64,000 nt of DNA, taken from NCBI RefSeq assembly GCF_001644225.1, contig NZ_LSTV01000001.1, forward strand, positions 124,001-188,000, given 5' to 3'. The stretch's first letter is position 1. Every line of letters starts with the position of its first letter. The translations under genes were made by a program, and so were the position numbers. The notes under the pieces are model-generated. The model was not told the origin of the DNA. It ran no database searches and worked only from the letters and a program-made list of their open reading frames with translations. This document shows, piece after piece, positions 53,443 to 63,435 of this stretch. This stretch comes from Microbacterium oleivorans. Its GTDB lineage: Bacteria > Actinomycetota > Actinomycetes > Actinomycetales > Microbacteriaceae.

Positions 53443-53488
53443 GCCGAAAAGAAGAGGCGAGGGGCGGCGAAGCCGCCCGCCCCTCGCC
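53443..53488 (-). terminator. terminator of the leftward accB-accE transcript, possibly bidirectional
   Basis: GGCGAGGGGCGG (53456-53467 on +) pairs with CCGCCCCTCGCC (53477-53488) around 9 nt. On the minus strand a T-rich tract (TCTTCTTTTC) follows, fitting a terminator about 150 nt after accE. It also lies 35 nt after the rightward signalling operon. The remaining 150 nt of this 217-nt gap are comparatively AT-rich and hold only a small AACGC/GCGTT hairpin. Confidence 0.7.
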
Positions 53489-53637
53489 ATGCGAGTGGTT
53501 ACCCGAAAACCGACCCGCACATGCCGATCCGCGCTCTGAGGGATACGGATCGACAGAACGCAGAAGCGTTCCAGCGCTATTAGTCTCTCTGATCGCGAAA
53601 AGCGTGTCTGTAGGTACTTTGGGGGACAAATCGGGCG

Positions 53638-53868
53638 TCAGCCCGCCCACCGGCCCCACGGCACGTCGCGACGCAGATCGTTCCCGACGCCGCGGGCCGA
53701 GATCCGCCACGCCGACACGGTCGGCTCGTCCGCGACCGCGGTGCTCGCCTCCTGCGCGAGCGACTCGCTGACGACGGCGATCACCGCGGCGATCTCCTCG
53801 GGAGTCGCCGAACCGCGCCGCACGTGGAGGTGCGCCGCATCCGGGCGGGCGTCGTCCGACTCGCTCAC
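53638..53868 (-). CDS. accE: acyl-CoA carboxylase epsilon subunit
   Basis: This 76-residue protein is the small actinobacterial subunit that stabilises the alpha-beta carboxylase complex. The N-terminus is acidic, followed by the helix [20 protein letters not shown] and a tryptophan-containing tail ([20 protein letters not shown]) typical of the family. It overlaps the accB stop by 4 nt, which supports the assignment. Epsilon subunits are short and diverge quickly. Confidence 0.85.
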   Translation of the reverse strand: MSESDDARPDAAHLHVRRGSATPEEIAAVIAVVSESLAQEASTAVADEPTVSAWRISARGVGNDLRRDVPWGRWAG

Positions 53869-55454
53869 AGCGGGATGTTCCCGTGCTTCTTGGCCGGCTG
53901 GCTCGCCCGCTTGCCGCGGAGGGCGCGCAGCGCCTTCGCGACGGCGACGCGGGTCTGCGCCGGCTCGATGATCCCGTCGAGCTCACCGCGCTCGGCGGCG
54001 AGGAAGGGGGAGGCGACGTTGTACGTGTACTCGTTGGCGAGGCGGGTCCGCACGGCGGCGACGTCCTCGCCGGCCTCCTCGGCGCGTTTGATCTCGCCGC
54101 GGTACAGGATGTTGACCGCACCCTGACCGCCCATGACGGCGATCTCGGCGGTCGGCCACGCGAGGTTGATGTCGGCGCCGAGCTGCTTGGAGCCCATCAC
54201 GATGTACGCGCCGCCGTAAGCCTTGCGGAGGATGACGGTGACGAGCGGGACGGTCGCCTCGGCGTAGGCGTAGAGCAGCTTCGCGCCGCGACGGATGACG
54301 CCGGTCCACTCCTGGTCGGTGCCGGGGAGGTAGCCGGGGACGTCGACGAGGGTGAGGATCGGGATCGAGAACGCGTCGCAGAACCGCACGAACCGGCTTG
54401 CCTTCTCGCCCGCGTCGATGTTGAGCGTCCCCGCCATCTGCGACGGCTGGTTCGCGATGATGCCGACCGTCCGCCCCTCGATGCGACCGAAGCCGATGAC
54501 GATGTTCGGCGCGAACAGCGGCTGCACCTCGAGGAAGTCGCCCGCGTCGACGATGTGCGAGATGACCTCGTGGATGTCGTAGGGCTGGTTGGGGGAGTCC
54601 GGGATGACCGTGTTGAGGACGCGATCGGAGTCGGTCGTCTCGAACTCGAAGCCGGACTCGTAGCCCGGGGCATCCGACATGTTGTTGTCGGGCAGGAAGC
54701 TGATGAGGGTGCGCGCGTAGTCGATCGCGTCGTCCTCGTCCTCGGCGAGGTAGTGCGCGACACCCGAGCGGGTGTTGTGGGTGTGCGCGCCGCCGAGCTC
54801 CTCCATGCCGACGTCTTCGCCGGTGACGGTCTTGATGACATCGGGGCCGGTGACGAACATCTGGCTCGTCTTGTCGACCATGATCACGAAGTCGGTGAGG
54901 GCGGGGGAGTAGACCGCGCCGCCGGCGGCGGGTCCCATGATGAGCGAGATCTGCGGGATGACGCCCGAGGCCGCCGTGTTCAGGCGGAAGATCTCGCCGT
55001 ACTTGCCGAGCGCGACCACACCCTCCTGGATGCGCGCGCCGCCGGAGTCGAGGATGCCGATGATCGGGATGCCGCTGCGCAGCGCCAACTCCATGACCTT
55101 GATGATCTTCTCGCCGGCCACCTCGCCGAGCGATCCGCCGAAGGTCGTGAAGTCCTGCGAGTACACCGCGACCGTGCGGCCGTGGATCGTGCCGGTCCCC
55201 GTGACGACCGAATCGCCGTACGGGCGGGAGCGGTCCATGCCGAAGGCGGTCGTCCGGTGCCGGACGTACTCGTCGAGTTCGACGAAGGAGCCCGGGTCGA
55301 CGAGCAGTTCGATCCGCTGGCGGGCGGTGAGCTTCCCCTTCGCGCCCTGCTTGGCGCGGGCGGTCTCCTCGGCGGAGACGACGGCTTCTTCGTAGCGGGC
55401 ACGGAGGTCGGCGATCTTGCCGGCGGTCGTGAAGAGGTCGGGCTGATCGGTCAC
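53865..55454 (-). CDS. accB: acyl-CoA carboxylase beta subunit (carboxyltransferase)
   Basis: The beta subunit transfers the carboxyl group from biotin to acetyl- or propionyl-CoA. The 529-residue protein has [39 protein letters not shown], the oxyanion-type glycines of [25 protein letters not shown] and the second half [14 protein letters not shown] and [18 protein letters not shown] 55454 is chosen because TAGGGT ends 7 nt upstream; in-frame codons at 55463 and 55505 lack support. Confidence 0.95.
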   Translation of the reverse strand: MTDQPDLFTTAGKIADLRARYEEAVVSAEETARAKQGAKGKLTARQRIELLVDPGSFVELDEYVRHRTTAFGMDRSRPYGDSVVTGTGTIHGRTVAVYSQDFTTFGGSLGEVAGEKIIKVMELALRSGIPIIGILDSGGARIQEGVVALGKYGEIFRLNTAASGVIPQISLIMGPAAGGAVYSPALTDFVIMVDKTSQMFVTGPDVIKTVTGEDVGMEELGGAHTHNTRSGVAHYLAEDEDDAIDYARTLISFLPDNNMSDAPGYESGFEFETTDSDRVLNTVIPDSPNQPYDIHEVISHIVDAGDFLEVQPLFAPNIVIGFGRIEGRTVGIIANQPSQMAGTLNIDAGEKASRFVRFCDAFSIPILTLVDVPGYLPGTDQEWTGVIRRGAKLLYAYAEATVPLVTVILRKAYGGAYIVMGSKQLGADINLAWPTAEIAVMGGQGAVNILYRGEIKRAEEAGEDVAAVRTRLANEYTYNVASPFLAAERGELDGIIEPAQTRVAVAKALRALRGKRASQPAKKHGNIPL

Positions 55455-55461
55455 GCGTTCC

Positions 55462-55467
55462 ACCCTA
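55462..55467 (-). promoter_or_regulatory. candidate -10 box of the leaderless accB promoter
   Basis: TAGGGT on the minus strand, then GGAACGC and the GTG at 55454; it decides the start. The divergent birA gene carries the same box. Confidence 0.5.
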
Positions 55468-55580
55468 GCGAGCGCGGTCCGGGCGGCGTTGGATACCGGC
55501 GACAATCGCCGAGCGGATCCGCTGTGGCATCCCTCAGGATGTCGGCTGTCAAGCCGCCCGGCGCCCTACGCGGCCGCGTC

Positions 55581-55586
55581 TAGGGT
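55581..55586 (+). promoter_or_regulatory. candidate -10 box of the leaderless birA promoter
   Basis: TAGGGT then GGCGGC then the ATG at 55593, mirroring the accB start 114 nt away. Confidence 0.5.
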
Positions 55587-55592
55587 GGCGGC

Positions 55593-56375
55593 ATGTCGAT
55601 CCCCGAGAACGGTTATCCCCGCGCCGCCGCGGTCAGCCCCCGCCTCCACGTCGCCCCGAGCGTCGACTCGACCAACAAGAAGCTCCTGAAGGACGCCTTC
55701 GACGACCCCGAGGGCCATCCGCACCTCTCCGCTGTCGTGACCCGCGACCAGACGGCCGGCCGCGGTCGCCTCGACCGCACGTGGGTCACGCCGCCGGATT
55801 CCGCGCTCGCGGTGTCGGTCCTGCTGCGGGTCGAGGCGGTCCCTGTCGCGCAGCGGGGGTGGATCCCCCTCATCGCGGGCGCGGCGATGACCGCGGCCGT
55901 CCGGGCGCAGCTGGAGGACCGCGAGGTCGGACTGAAGTGGCCGAACGATGTCCTCGACGGGGGCCTCAAGATCTGCGGCATCCTCGCCGAGGTCATGCCC
56001 GGCGATCCGCACGCCGTCGTGGTGGGAGCGGGCGTCAACACCCGGATGACCGCCGCGCAACTGCCGGTGCCGACCGCCACCTCGTTCGCGGCGCTCGGCC
56101 GCACCGCCGACGAGGATCAGCTGCTCGCGGACTACCTCACGAGACTCCGCGACGGGATCGCCGATCTGGCCGTGGGCGGCACCGCCGCGGGCCTTGCGGC
56201 GAAGGCGGTCCGCGACGCGTGCACGACTGTCGGCAGCGACGTCTCCGTCTCTTTGCCCGACGGTTCCTCCCTCATCGGCAGGGCGACCGGCATCGACGAT
56301 GAGGGGCGGCTGGTGGTCGACGCCGCGGGCGTCGCGCACGTCGTGTCCGCCGGTGACGTCGTGCACGTCCGGTGA
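55593..56375 (+). CDS. birA: biotin-[acetyl-CoA-carboxylase] ligase
   Basis: The ligase activates biotin with ATP and attaches it to the MKM lysine of AccA. The 260-residue protein has SVDSTNKKLLKDAF, TAGRGRLDRTWVTPPDSALA, and GLKWPNDVLDGGLKICGIL with the catalytic Lys. A C-terminal SH3-like domain (LIGRATGIDDEGRLVVDA) follows. The N-terminal DNA-binding domain of bifunctional BirA is missing, so it cannot act as the biotin-operon repressor. It is divergent from accB. Confidence 0.94.
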   Translation: MSIPENGYPRAAAVSPRLHVAPSVDSTNKKLLKDAFDDPEGHPHLSAVVTRDQTAGRGRLDRTWVTPPDSALAVSVLLRVEAVPVAQRGWIPLIAGAAMTAAVRAQLEDREVGLKWPNDVLDGGLKICGILAEVMPGDPHAVVVGAGVNTRMTAAQLPVPTATSFAALGRTADEDQLLADYLTRLRDGIADLAVGGTAAGLAAKAVRDACTTVGSDVSVSLPDGSSLIGRATGIDDEGRLVVDAAGVAHVVSAGDVVHVR

Positions 56376-56426
56376 CGGTGGGCGCGTCGGCGCACCCGGC
56401 ATCCGTCGTCGCGCCATGATGGTCCC

Positions 56427-56981
56427 GTGAGCCAGCCGACCGCGTATCCGGGTCGTCCGCGGACGCCCGCTCCGGGTGCCGCCGCACCCGAGCTCGTGAT
56501 CGCGCGCTTCCGCCGGCACGGACGCCGACTGCTGTGGCCTGCGATCGTGCTCATCGCCGTGGCGGGGGCGACGGGCTACGTCAGCGGCAACCTCCCGTCG
56601 CCGTGGGAGGACTGGATGCTGTGGGCCGCCGCCGGGCTCGTGGTGCTGCTGCTCGCAGCCGTGCCCTATCTGCGGTGGTTGTCGCACACCTACACCGTGA
56701 CCACGCGGCGCGTCATCGAGCGGACGGGTCTCGTCCAGCGTCGCCGCGTCGACATCCCGCACGCCCGCGGCTACACCATCTCCGAACGGCGGGGTCCGGT
56801 GCAGCGGCTGTGGGGGAGCGGCACCCTGATCCTCGCCAACGGGGTCGACGAACCGGTGCGGCTCGTCGATGTCCCCTCGGTCCGTCTCGTGCACGAGACG
56901 CTGTCGGACCAGGTCGAAGTCAGCCAGATCCTCGCCCACCGCGACTCGCACAGCGTCCCGGTCATCGCGACGGACGACTGA
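56427..56981 (+). CDS. PH domain-containing membrane protein (bacterial PH-2 / DUF304 type)
   Basis: The 184-residue protein has two membrane helices (about residues 35-53 and 64-84). A bacterial PH-2 domain follows: TYTVTTRRVIERTGLVQRRR, DIPHARGYTISERRGPVQRLW and GTLILANGVD. The family may organise membrane proteins; its role here is unknown. CATGAT lies 6 nt before the GTG start, fitting the leaderless pattern with one mismatch. It stands between birA and purK on the same strand. Confidence 0.83.
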   Translation: MSQPTAYPGRPRTPAPGAAAPELVIARFRRHGRRLLWPAIVLIAVAGATGYVSGNLPSPWEDWMLWAAAGLVVLLLAAVPYLRWLSHTYTVTTRRVIERTGLVQRRRVDIPHARGYTISERRGPVQRLWGSGTLILANGVDEPVRLVDVPSVRLVHETLSDQVEVSQILAHRDSHSVPVIATDD

Positions 56982-57036
56982 GCGTCTGCGGGCGCCCGCC
57001 CGGATGGGCGAGAATGTCGGGGTCGGGAGGAGACGC

Positions 57037-58164
57037 ATGGCACTGCAGGTCGGAATCGTCGGAGGCGGTCAGCTCGCGCGGATGATGATCGCGCCCGCTG
57101 TGGAACTGGGACTCGGCGTCCGGGTCCTCGCGGAGGAGCCCGGGATGTCCGCCGGTCTCGCGGCGACCGCGGTCGGCGACTACCGCGACCTCGACACCGT
57201 CCTCGCATTCGCGAAGGGCGTCGACGTCCTCACCTTCGACCACGAGCACGTCCCGCAGGACGTGCTGCGCGGCCTCGTGGACGCCGGTGTCGCCGTGCAC
57301 CCCGGTCCCGACGCGCTCGCCTACGCGCAGGACAAGATCGACATGCGCACGAAGCTCGCCGAGCTCGGGCTGCCGCAGCCCGACTGGGCTGCCGTGACGG
57401 ATGCCGCGGCCCTCGACGCCTTCATCGCCGACCACGGCGGCCGCGCCGTCGTGAAGACGCCGCGCGGCGGATACGACGGCAAGGGTGTGCGCGTCGTCTC
57501 CTCCGCCGCCGAGGCCGCCGACTGGCTCGACGGCCTGGCGGACGGAGCGGCACTGCTCGCCGAGGAACTCGTCCCCTTCACCCGCGAGCTCGCCCAGCAG
57601 GTCGCCCGCCGTCCCTCGGGCGAACTCCTGGTCTACCCGGTCGTCGAGACGGTGCAGCAGGGCGGCGTGTGCGCCGAGGCGATCGCGCCGGCACCGCACT
57701 CCGCCGGCCGCCTCGCGGACGTCGCCGCCGAGATCGGCGAGGCGATCGCCACGGGCCTGGGGGTGACGGGCATGCTCGCCGTCGAACTGTTCCAGACCGG
57801 CGACGAGCGGCTCCTCGTGAACGAGCTCGCCATGCGTCCGCACAACAGCGGGCACTGGACCCAGGACGGCTCGATCACGAGCCAGTTCGAGCAGCACCTG
57901 CGAGCCGTCCTCGACCTGCCGCTGGGCGACACCGCGATGCGCGCACCGCACGCCGTGATGGTCAACATCCTCGGCGGCCCGGCCGAGGGAACCCTCGGTG
58001 AGCGGCTCCCCGACGCGCTCGCCGCGCACCCCTCGGCGAAGGTCCACACGTACGGGAAGGACCCGCGCCCCGGGCGCAAGGTCGGGCACGTCAACGTGGC
58101 CGGGGACGACCTCGACACGGTCGTCTACGAAGCCCGCGCGGCGGCGGCGTTCTTCCTCGATTGA
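57037..58164 (+). CDS. purK: 5-(carboxyamino)imidazole ribonucleotide synthase
   Basis: PurK uses ATP and bicarbonate to carboxylate AIR to N5-CAIR in purine synthesis. The 375-residue ATP-grasp protein begins [20 protein letters not shown] and has [28 protein letters not shown], the metal-binding [20 protein letters not shown] and [18 protein letters not shown] precedes ATG 57037. purE follows after 49 nt and has its own TAGCCT box. Confidence 0.95.
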   Translation: MALQVGIVGGGQLARMMIAPAVELGLGVRVLAEEPGMSAGLAATAVGDYRDLDTVLAFAKGVDVLTFDHEHVPQDVLRGLVDAGVAVHPGPDALAYAQDKIDMRTKLAELGLPQPDWAAVTDAAALDAFIADHGGRAVVKTPRGGYDGKGVRVVSSAAEAADWLDGLADGAALLAEELVPFTRELAQQVARRPSGELLVYPVVETVQQGGVCAEAIAPAPHSAGRLADVAAEIGEAIATGLGVTGMLAVELFQTGDERLLVNELAMRPHNSGHWTQDGSITSQFEQHLRAVLDLPLGDTAMRAPHAVMVNILGGPAEGTLGERLPDALAAHPSAKVHTYGKDPRPGRKVGHVNVAGDDLDTVVYEARAAAAFFLD

Positions 58165-58200
58165 CCCGTGCCGTTCCGGAGTTCTCCAGGCTCGCGCGCC

Positions 58201-58206
58201 TAGCCT
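58201..58206 (+). promoter_or_regulatory. candidate -10 box of the leaderless purE promoter
   Basis: TAGCCT then TGATCGG then the GTG at 58214. Confidence 0.4.
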
Positions 58207-58213
58207 TGATCGG

Positions 58214-58729
<516 letters not shown>

Positions 58730-58754
58730 GCCGCCGCCCGGTGGGGGAGCTCCC

Positions 58755-60209
58755 GTGAGCGTCCTGAGCCCGCCGCGGGCGACCTCGTCGTCCGGCCGTG
58801 CTCTCGTCGAGGAGCGCCCGCTCCGCAACCCCGACGCCTCGGCCCCCGGTGTGATGTCGCGGCGTGCGTGGTGGCTCGTGGCATCCAACTTCCTCCTTCC
58901 CGGGTCCGCGCAGATCCTCGCGGGTGGTCGACGCCTGGGCCGCGTCGGTCTCATCTCGACGATCGTCATGTGGGTGTTTCTCTTCACGACGGTGCTCCTG
59001 GCGCTGATGTGGCGCTCGATGCTGACGACCCTCGTCGCATCGTGGTGGACGCTGACCCTCGCGCAGGTGCTGCTCTGGGCGTACGCCGCGCTGTGGGTCG
59101 TGCTGACGATCGACACGCTCCGGCTCGCCCGCCTGCGGCGTGTGCCCGGACGAACCCGCGCCGCCGTGTCGATCGTCGCGCTGGTCCTCGCGCTCGCCCC
59201 CGCCTCGGCGGCCGCGTACACGGCCCAGTCGGTCGTCGCGCCGCTGCGCTCCGGGCTGTCGATCTTCGCCTCCGGCCCGAGCGTGCCCCCGTCGGACGGC
59301 TACTACAACTTCCTCCTGCTCGGTGCCGACAGCGGGCAGGGACGCGACTCCATGCGCTTCGACAGCATCTCGGTGGTGTCGGTGAACGCGGACTCCGGCG
59401 CGGTGACGATCTTCGGCATCCCGCGCGACCTCCGTCACGTCCCCTTCTCGGACGGGCCGATGCGCGACCTGTACCCCGACGGGTTCGAGGGCCACACCTC
59501 GTCGACGTGCGGGTGGTCGTCGGGCATCAACCAGCTCATGAACGCCGTCGAGGTGTGCCGCGAGGATCGCGGGGCGAGCCTCTACCCCGATGCCGCCGCG
59601 CAGAATTCGACACCGGCCGTCGAAGCGACGAAGGACGCCGCGGAGGGGATCCTCGGCATCGAGATCCCGTACCACGTCTTCATCGACATGCACGGGTTCG
59701 CCGACCTCGTCGACGCCCTCGGTGGCGTCAAGATCACGGTCAAGGAACGCCTCCCCGAAGGCCCCGGCCCGCGCTTCGAGGGTCAGCCCGCGGAGGAATG
59801 GGCGACCGGATGGATCGAGAAGGGCACCCAGGTCATGGACGGCGACACCGCCCAGTGGTACGCGCGGTCGCGGTACACGACCAGCGACTGGGACCGGATG
59901 CGGCGCCAGCGGGAGCTCCAGACCGCGATCCTCGCCCAGGCGACCCCGTCGACGGTCGCGACCCGCTTCAGTGAGGTCGTGGCGGCGGGCAAGAACCTCG
60001 TGCAGACCGACATCCCGGACTCCCTGCTCCCCTTCCTCGTCGATCTCGGCGTGAAGGCGAAGGACCAGAAGGTCCAGGACCTCGAGCTGACGCCGAAGGG
60101 GGTCGGCATCGATCCGGAGGACCCCACCGCCGAGGACTGGGCGAAGATCCGCGGCGAGGTCCAGGCGCTCCTGCACCCGCCGACGCCGACACCGACGACC
60201 GCGCCGTGA
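58755..60209 (+). CDS. LytR-CpsA-Psr (LCP) family cell-wall glycopolymer ligase
   Basis: LCP enzymes move wall polysaccharides from a lipid carrier onto peptidoglycan. The 484-residue protein has several N-terminal helices (residues 35-160), more than the usual single anchor. The extracellular LCP core shows LLGADSGQGRDSMRFDSISV, IFGIPRDLRHV, GFADLVDALGGVKI and YARSRYTTSDWDRMRRQREL, with the conserved Arg/Asp that bind the pyrophosphate. GGGGAG precedes the GTG. The neighbouring glycosyltransferase and exporter genes support a surface-glycan locus. Confidence 0.9.
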   Translation: MSVLSPPRATSSSGRALVEERPLRNPDASAPGVMSRRAWWLVASNFLLPGSAQILAGGRRLGRVGLISTIVMWVFLFTTVLLALMWRSMLTTLVASWWTLTLAQVLLWAYAALWVVLTIDTLRLARLRRVPGRTRAAVSIVALVLALAPASAAAYTAQSVVAPLRSGLSIFASGPSVPPSDGYYNFLLLGADSGQGRDSMRFDSISVVSVNADSGAVTIFGIPRDLRHVPFSDGPMRDLYPDGFEGHTSSTCGWSSGINQLMNAVEVCREDRGASLYPDAAAQNSTPAVEATKDAAEGILGIEIPYHVFIDMHGFADLVDALGGVKITVKERLPEGPGPRFEGQPAEEWATGWIEKGTQVMDGDTAQWYARSRYTTSDWDRMRRQRELQTAILAQATPSTVATRFSEVVAAGKNLVQTDIPDSLLPFLVDLGVKAKDQKVQDLELTPKGVGIDPEDPTAEDWAKIRGEVQALLHPPTPTPTTAP

Positions 60210-60228
60210 GCGCACAGGGGGAGTTCCG

Positions 60229-61338
60229 ATGACGACCACGCTGCGGTTCGTGTTCGACCCGTCCGCTCCCGGGACCGGGCCCGACCTCGCCACCGCCTCT
60301 CGGGAGCTGGCCGCCGCGCTCGTGGCGACGGCGCCCAGCGGGTGCGAGGTGCGCGCGATCATCCCCGGCGACGCGCGGGACGACACCCTGGCAGCGCAGG
60401 GCGTGGCGGCCGCCGATCGCCTCCCGGTCGGCTCCGCCGCCGCCGCGGCCCTGTGGCGACGCGGACTCCGCGCGGGCGCCGGCGACGGCCTCATCCACTC
60501 GGCGACGCTCGCGGCGCCGCTCGTGCGCCACGACCGCGTCCACGACCACGACCAGACCGTCGTGACCCTGTGGGACGTCCGTCCGTGGGACCACCCCGAC
60601 GAGGTGTCGCGGACGGATGCCGCCTGGGCCCGCGCCATGCTGCGCCGGGCCGTCCGGCACGCCGACGCCGTCGTGGTGCCGACGCATGAGCTCGCCCACC
60701 GGGTCGCCGAGCTGGCGCCCCTCGGGGACCGGATCCGGGTGATCGCAGGAGCCCCCGAGAGCGCCCTCCGCGTCCCCAGTGACGAGATCGGACGTCGGCG
60801 CGACCTCGGCCTGCCCGAGGGGTACGTCCTGCTCTCGGGGTCGTTGGCGGCATCCGGCCGTCTGCGCACCGGTTTCGAGGCCGTCGTGACCTCCGGACGG
60901 GACACGGCCGTCGTCGTGATCGACGCGCCCGACGGCCAGGAACCCGCGATCGCCGAGCTCGCCGCCGCGGCGGGCCTGCCCGAGCGACGGGTGCACGTGC
61001 GCGGCCATCTCGAGGCGCCCGATCGCGCCGCGGTCCTAGCCGGCGCCGTCGCTTTCCTCGTGCCGTCGGACAGCACGGCCTTCCCTTGGCGGACGCTGGA
61101 TGCGCTCCGACTGGGGGTCCCCATCGTGGCAGCCGACAGCGCGACGCACCGCGAACTCCTGCTGGACGGAGCGACCTTCGCGCCGGGCGACGCCGGGTCG
61201 CTGGGGGACGAGCTCGCCGCGACACTCTCATCGACCTCCGCGGTGGAGCGCCTCGCCGTCCTTGCCGCCGATCGCGGGCGAGCGTTCAGTTGGGCGGGAG
61301 CGGCGGAGCGCGTCTGGCAGCTCCACGCCGAACTCTGA
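60229..61338 (+). CDS. glycosyltransferase, group 1 (GT4-like)
   Basis: The 369-residue protein has a GT-B layout: an N-terminal acceptor domain (ATASRELAAALVATAPSG, VVTLWDVRPWDHPDEVSRTD). The C-terminal donor domain carries PEGYVLLSGSLAASGR, then FLVPSDSTAFPWRTLDALRLG with the PIVAADSATHREL loop of GT4 enzymes. Donor and acceptor are unknown. It sits 19 nt after the LCP gene and most likely assembles part of a surface polysaccharide. Confidence 0.83.
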   Translation: MTTTLRFVFDPSAPGTGPDLATASRELAAALVATAPSGCEVRAIIPGDARDDTLAAQGVAAADRLPVGSAAAAALWRRGLRAGAGDGLIHSATLAAPLVRHDRVHDHDQTVVTLWDVRPWDHPDEVSRTDAAWARAMLRRAVRHADAVVVPTHELAHRVAELAPLGDRIRVIAGAPESALRVPSDEIGRRRDLGLPEGYVLLSGSLAASGRLRTGFEAVVTSGRDTAVVVIDAPDGQEPAIAELAAAAGLPERRVHVRGHLEAPDRAAVLAGAVAFLVPSDSTAFPWRTLDALRLGVPIVAADSATHRELLLDGATFAPGDAGSLGDELAATLSSTSAVERLAVLAADRGRAFSWAGAAERVWQLHAEL

Positions 61339-61428
61339 GGTCGTCCGAACGCCGGGAAATCGGCGTGTCGCACAAGTGATATCCAGCCACGACTGGTAAC
61401 GGAACGTGACTTCAGTAACACTGTTCAC

Positions 61429-63336
61429 ATGCGCCTCACATCTTCCGTGCCCCGACGGTCCCTGCGGAGCATGGCGATGGTGCTCGCGGCGCTGCTCTCG
61501 ATCTCGGTCCTGATGGCCGTCGCGCCGACATCCGCTGCCCGCGCCGCTGAGCTCCCGTCGTCCATCACGGACGGCGGCTACATCATCAGCGACGCCGAAT
61601 TCTTCAACGGAAACTCGATGACGGCGGCGCAGGCGCAGACGTTCCTCGAGGCCCGCGTGCCCTCGTGCAAGGCGACGACCGGGCCGACGTGCCTGCGGAA
61701 CTTCACCGCTGACCTCCCCGCGAAGGCGAAGGACTCCTATTGCAACGCCATCACCGGTAAGAAGAAGGTGCGCGCGTCCGAGATCATCGTCACGGTCGGC
61801 AAGGCGTGCGGGATCAGTCCGAAGGTGATCCTGGTCATGCTCCAGAAGGAACAGGGACTCGTGACCTCGACCAAGCCGAGCGACTGGAGCTACCGCGCCT
61901 CGATGGGCATGAACTGCCCCGACACGGCGCCGTGCAGCGCGGCGTCCGCGGGGTTCGTCAACCAGGTCTACCTCGGCGCGCGCCAGCAGCAGGTCTACAA
62001 GAAGAACCCCACGAAGTACGGCTACCGCGCGAATCAGGTCAACACGGTCAAGTGGCACCCGGACAGCGCGTGCGGGACGTCGAAGGTCTTCATCAAGAAC
62101 CAGGCGACCGCGAATCTCTACATCTACACGCCGTACCGTCCGAACATCGCGGCGCTCGCGGCGGGCTACGCACAGGGCGACGGGTGCTCCAGCTACGGCA
62201 ACCGGAACTTCTACAACTACTACGTGCAGTGGTTCGCTCCCAGCGCGGTCCCGAACGCCACCGGCGCGCCGGCGACGGTCGCCGCCTGCACCGTCCCTGC
62301 GACGGCCGACGTCGTGTCGGCTTCGGGAACGGCGACCGTCACGACGGCGACGACGGCGCGGAAGGCGCCCGTCGCATCCTGCACGTCGGGGACCAAGGCG
62401 CTGGCGACGTCGACCGCCGTGACGGTCAAGGGCACCTACGGCTCATGGGTGCAGATCGCGAACGGGTCGGGCACCTTGTGGGTCGCGAAGTCCGCGCTGC
62501 GGATGCCGGTCGGCTCGCCCGCCGCCGGCTCGGACGCCTGCAAGCTTCCTGCGGAGTCGAGCATCACGAAGGCGTCGGGCGAGGCGGTGGTCGTGACCGA
62601 GTCGTTGAACGCGCGCAAGGCTCCGACGACCAGCTGCGAGACCGGCAAGCGATCGATCACCGATGGGCAGACCTTCGCGCGAACGGGCACGTACGGCGCA
62701 TGGTGGCGGCTCACCGTCAGCGGTTCCACATACTGGGCCCACAGCGACTACCTCGAAATGGTTTCCCCGAAGGCGATGTTCGTGACGCGGGCGGTGCATG
62801 TGCGGTCGTCTGCGGGTGGGTCGCAGTTGGTGTCGACGTTGGTGACGGGGGCGTCGGTGTCGGCGGTGGCTACGCAGGGTGCGTGGACGAAGGTCACGGC
62901 GGGGTCGGTGTCGGGGTGGGTGGATTCGTCGCGGTTGTCGTCGTCGAAGCCGTCGTTGCCGGTGACGTCGAAGATGCAGGTGAAGTCGAAGGTTGTTGCT
63001 CGGGCGGCGTTGACGGGTAACAGTGCTGCGGTGATGACGTTGGCTGCGGGGTCGGAGGTCACGGTGGTGGACTCCGATGGGTCGTGGCGTGCGGTCAGGT
63101 CGGGGAGCTCGACGGGGTGGGTGTTGTCGTCGGCGTTGGTCGCACCGGCCCCGAAGCCCGCCACGAAGGTCACCACGGCTGCGCTGAACCTCCGGTCCGC
63201 ACCGTCGACAACGGGGGGCATCATCACGACCCTGGCGAAGGGGACGACGGTGACGATCGTCTCGACGAAGGGGGAGTGGCGGCAGGTCAAGGCGGGTTCA
63301 CGCACCGGTTGGGTGCACGGAGCCTACCTCCGTTGA
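61429..63336 (+). CDS. secreted protein with five SH3b-like repeats
   Basis: The 635-residue protein has a Tat/Sec-like signal peptide (SMAMVLAALLSISVLMAVAP, cleavage near residue 35). A 230-residue N-terminal domain with paired cysteines follows (DAEFFNGNSMTAAQAQTFLE, KVILVMLQKEQGLVTSTK, MNCPDTAPCSAAS); its LQKEQGL helix resembles lysozyme-like or 'hemagglutinin' domains of actinobacterial wall proteins. SH3b repeats begin at about residues 286, 369, 447, 508 and 577 and probably bind peptidoglycan. Repeats 3 and 4 use strikingly different codons from the rest of the gene. Confidence 0.8.
   Translation: MRLTSSVPRRSLRSMAMVLAALLSISVLMAVAPTSAARAAELPSSITDGGYIISDAEFFNGNSMTAAQAQTFLEARVPSCKATTGPTCLRNFTADLPAKAKDSYCNAITGKKKVRASEIIVTVGKACGISPKVILVMLQKEQGLVTSTKPSDWSYRASMGMNCPDTAPCSAASAGFVNQVYLGARQQQVYKKNPTKYGYRANQVNTVKWHPDSACGTSKVFIKNQATANLYIYTPYRPNIAALAAGYAQGDGCSSYGNRNFYNYYVQWFAPSAVPNATGAPATVAACTVPATADVVSASGTATVTTATTARKAPVASCTSGTKALATSTAVTVKGTYGSWVQIANGSGTLWVAKSALRMPVGSPAAGSDACKLPAESSITKASGEAVVVTESLNARKAPTTSCETGKRSITDGQTFARTGTYGAWWRLTVSGSTYWAHSDYLEMVSPKAMFVTRAVHVRSSAGGSQLVSTLVTGASVSAVATQGAWTKVTAGSVSGWVDSSRLSSSKPSLPVTSKMQVKSKVVARAALTGNSAAVMTLAAGSEVTVVDSDGSWRAVRSGSSTGWVLSSALVAPAPKPATKVTTAALNLRSAPSTTGGIITTLAKGTTVTIVSTKGEWRQVKAGSRTGWVHGAYLR
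62790..63145 (+). other. patch of atypical codon usage inside the SH3-repeat gene
   Basis: Within repeats 3 and 4 the third codon position shifts from C to G or T (runs such as GTGGTG-, TCGGTG- and GTTGGTG-like codons, GCTACG, TCTGCG). The sharp onset and end suggest a segment acquired by recombination from another gene. Confidence 0.6.
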
Positions 63337-63435
63337 CCGCGCGCCGAGGATTTCCAGAGGTAGGGGTCCATTAGACTCGATCCGGCCTGCCCGGTGCTGA
63401 TCACCCGGTCTGGATCCCGACCCGCTAGGAACCTT

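Noticed and set aside
53489..53637. Possible tRNA or small RNA in the AT-richer gap before accE
   Set aside because: No T-loop (GGTTCGA-like) or acceptor pairing is present; only a 5-bp hairpin is visible.
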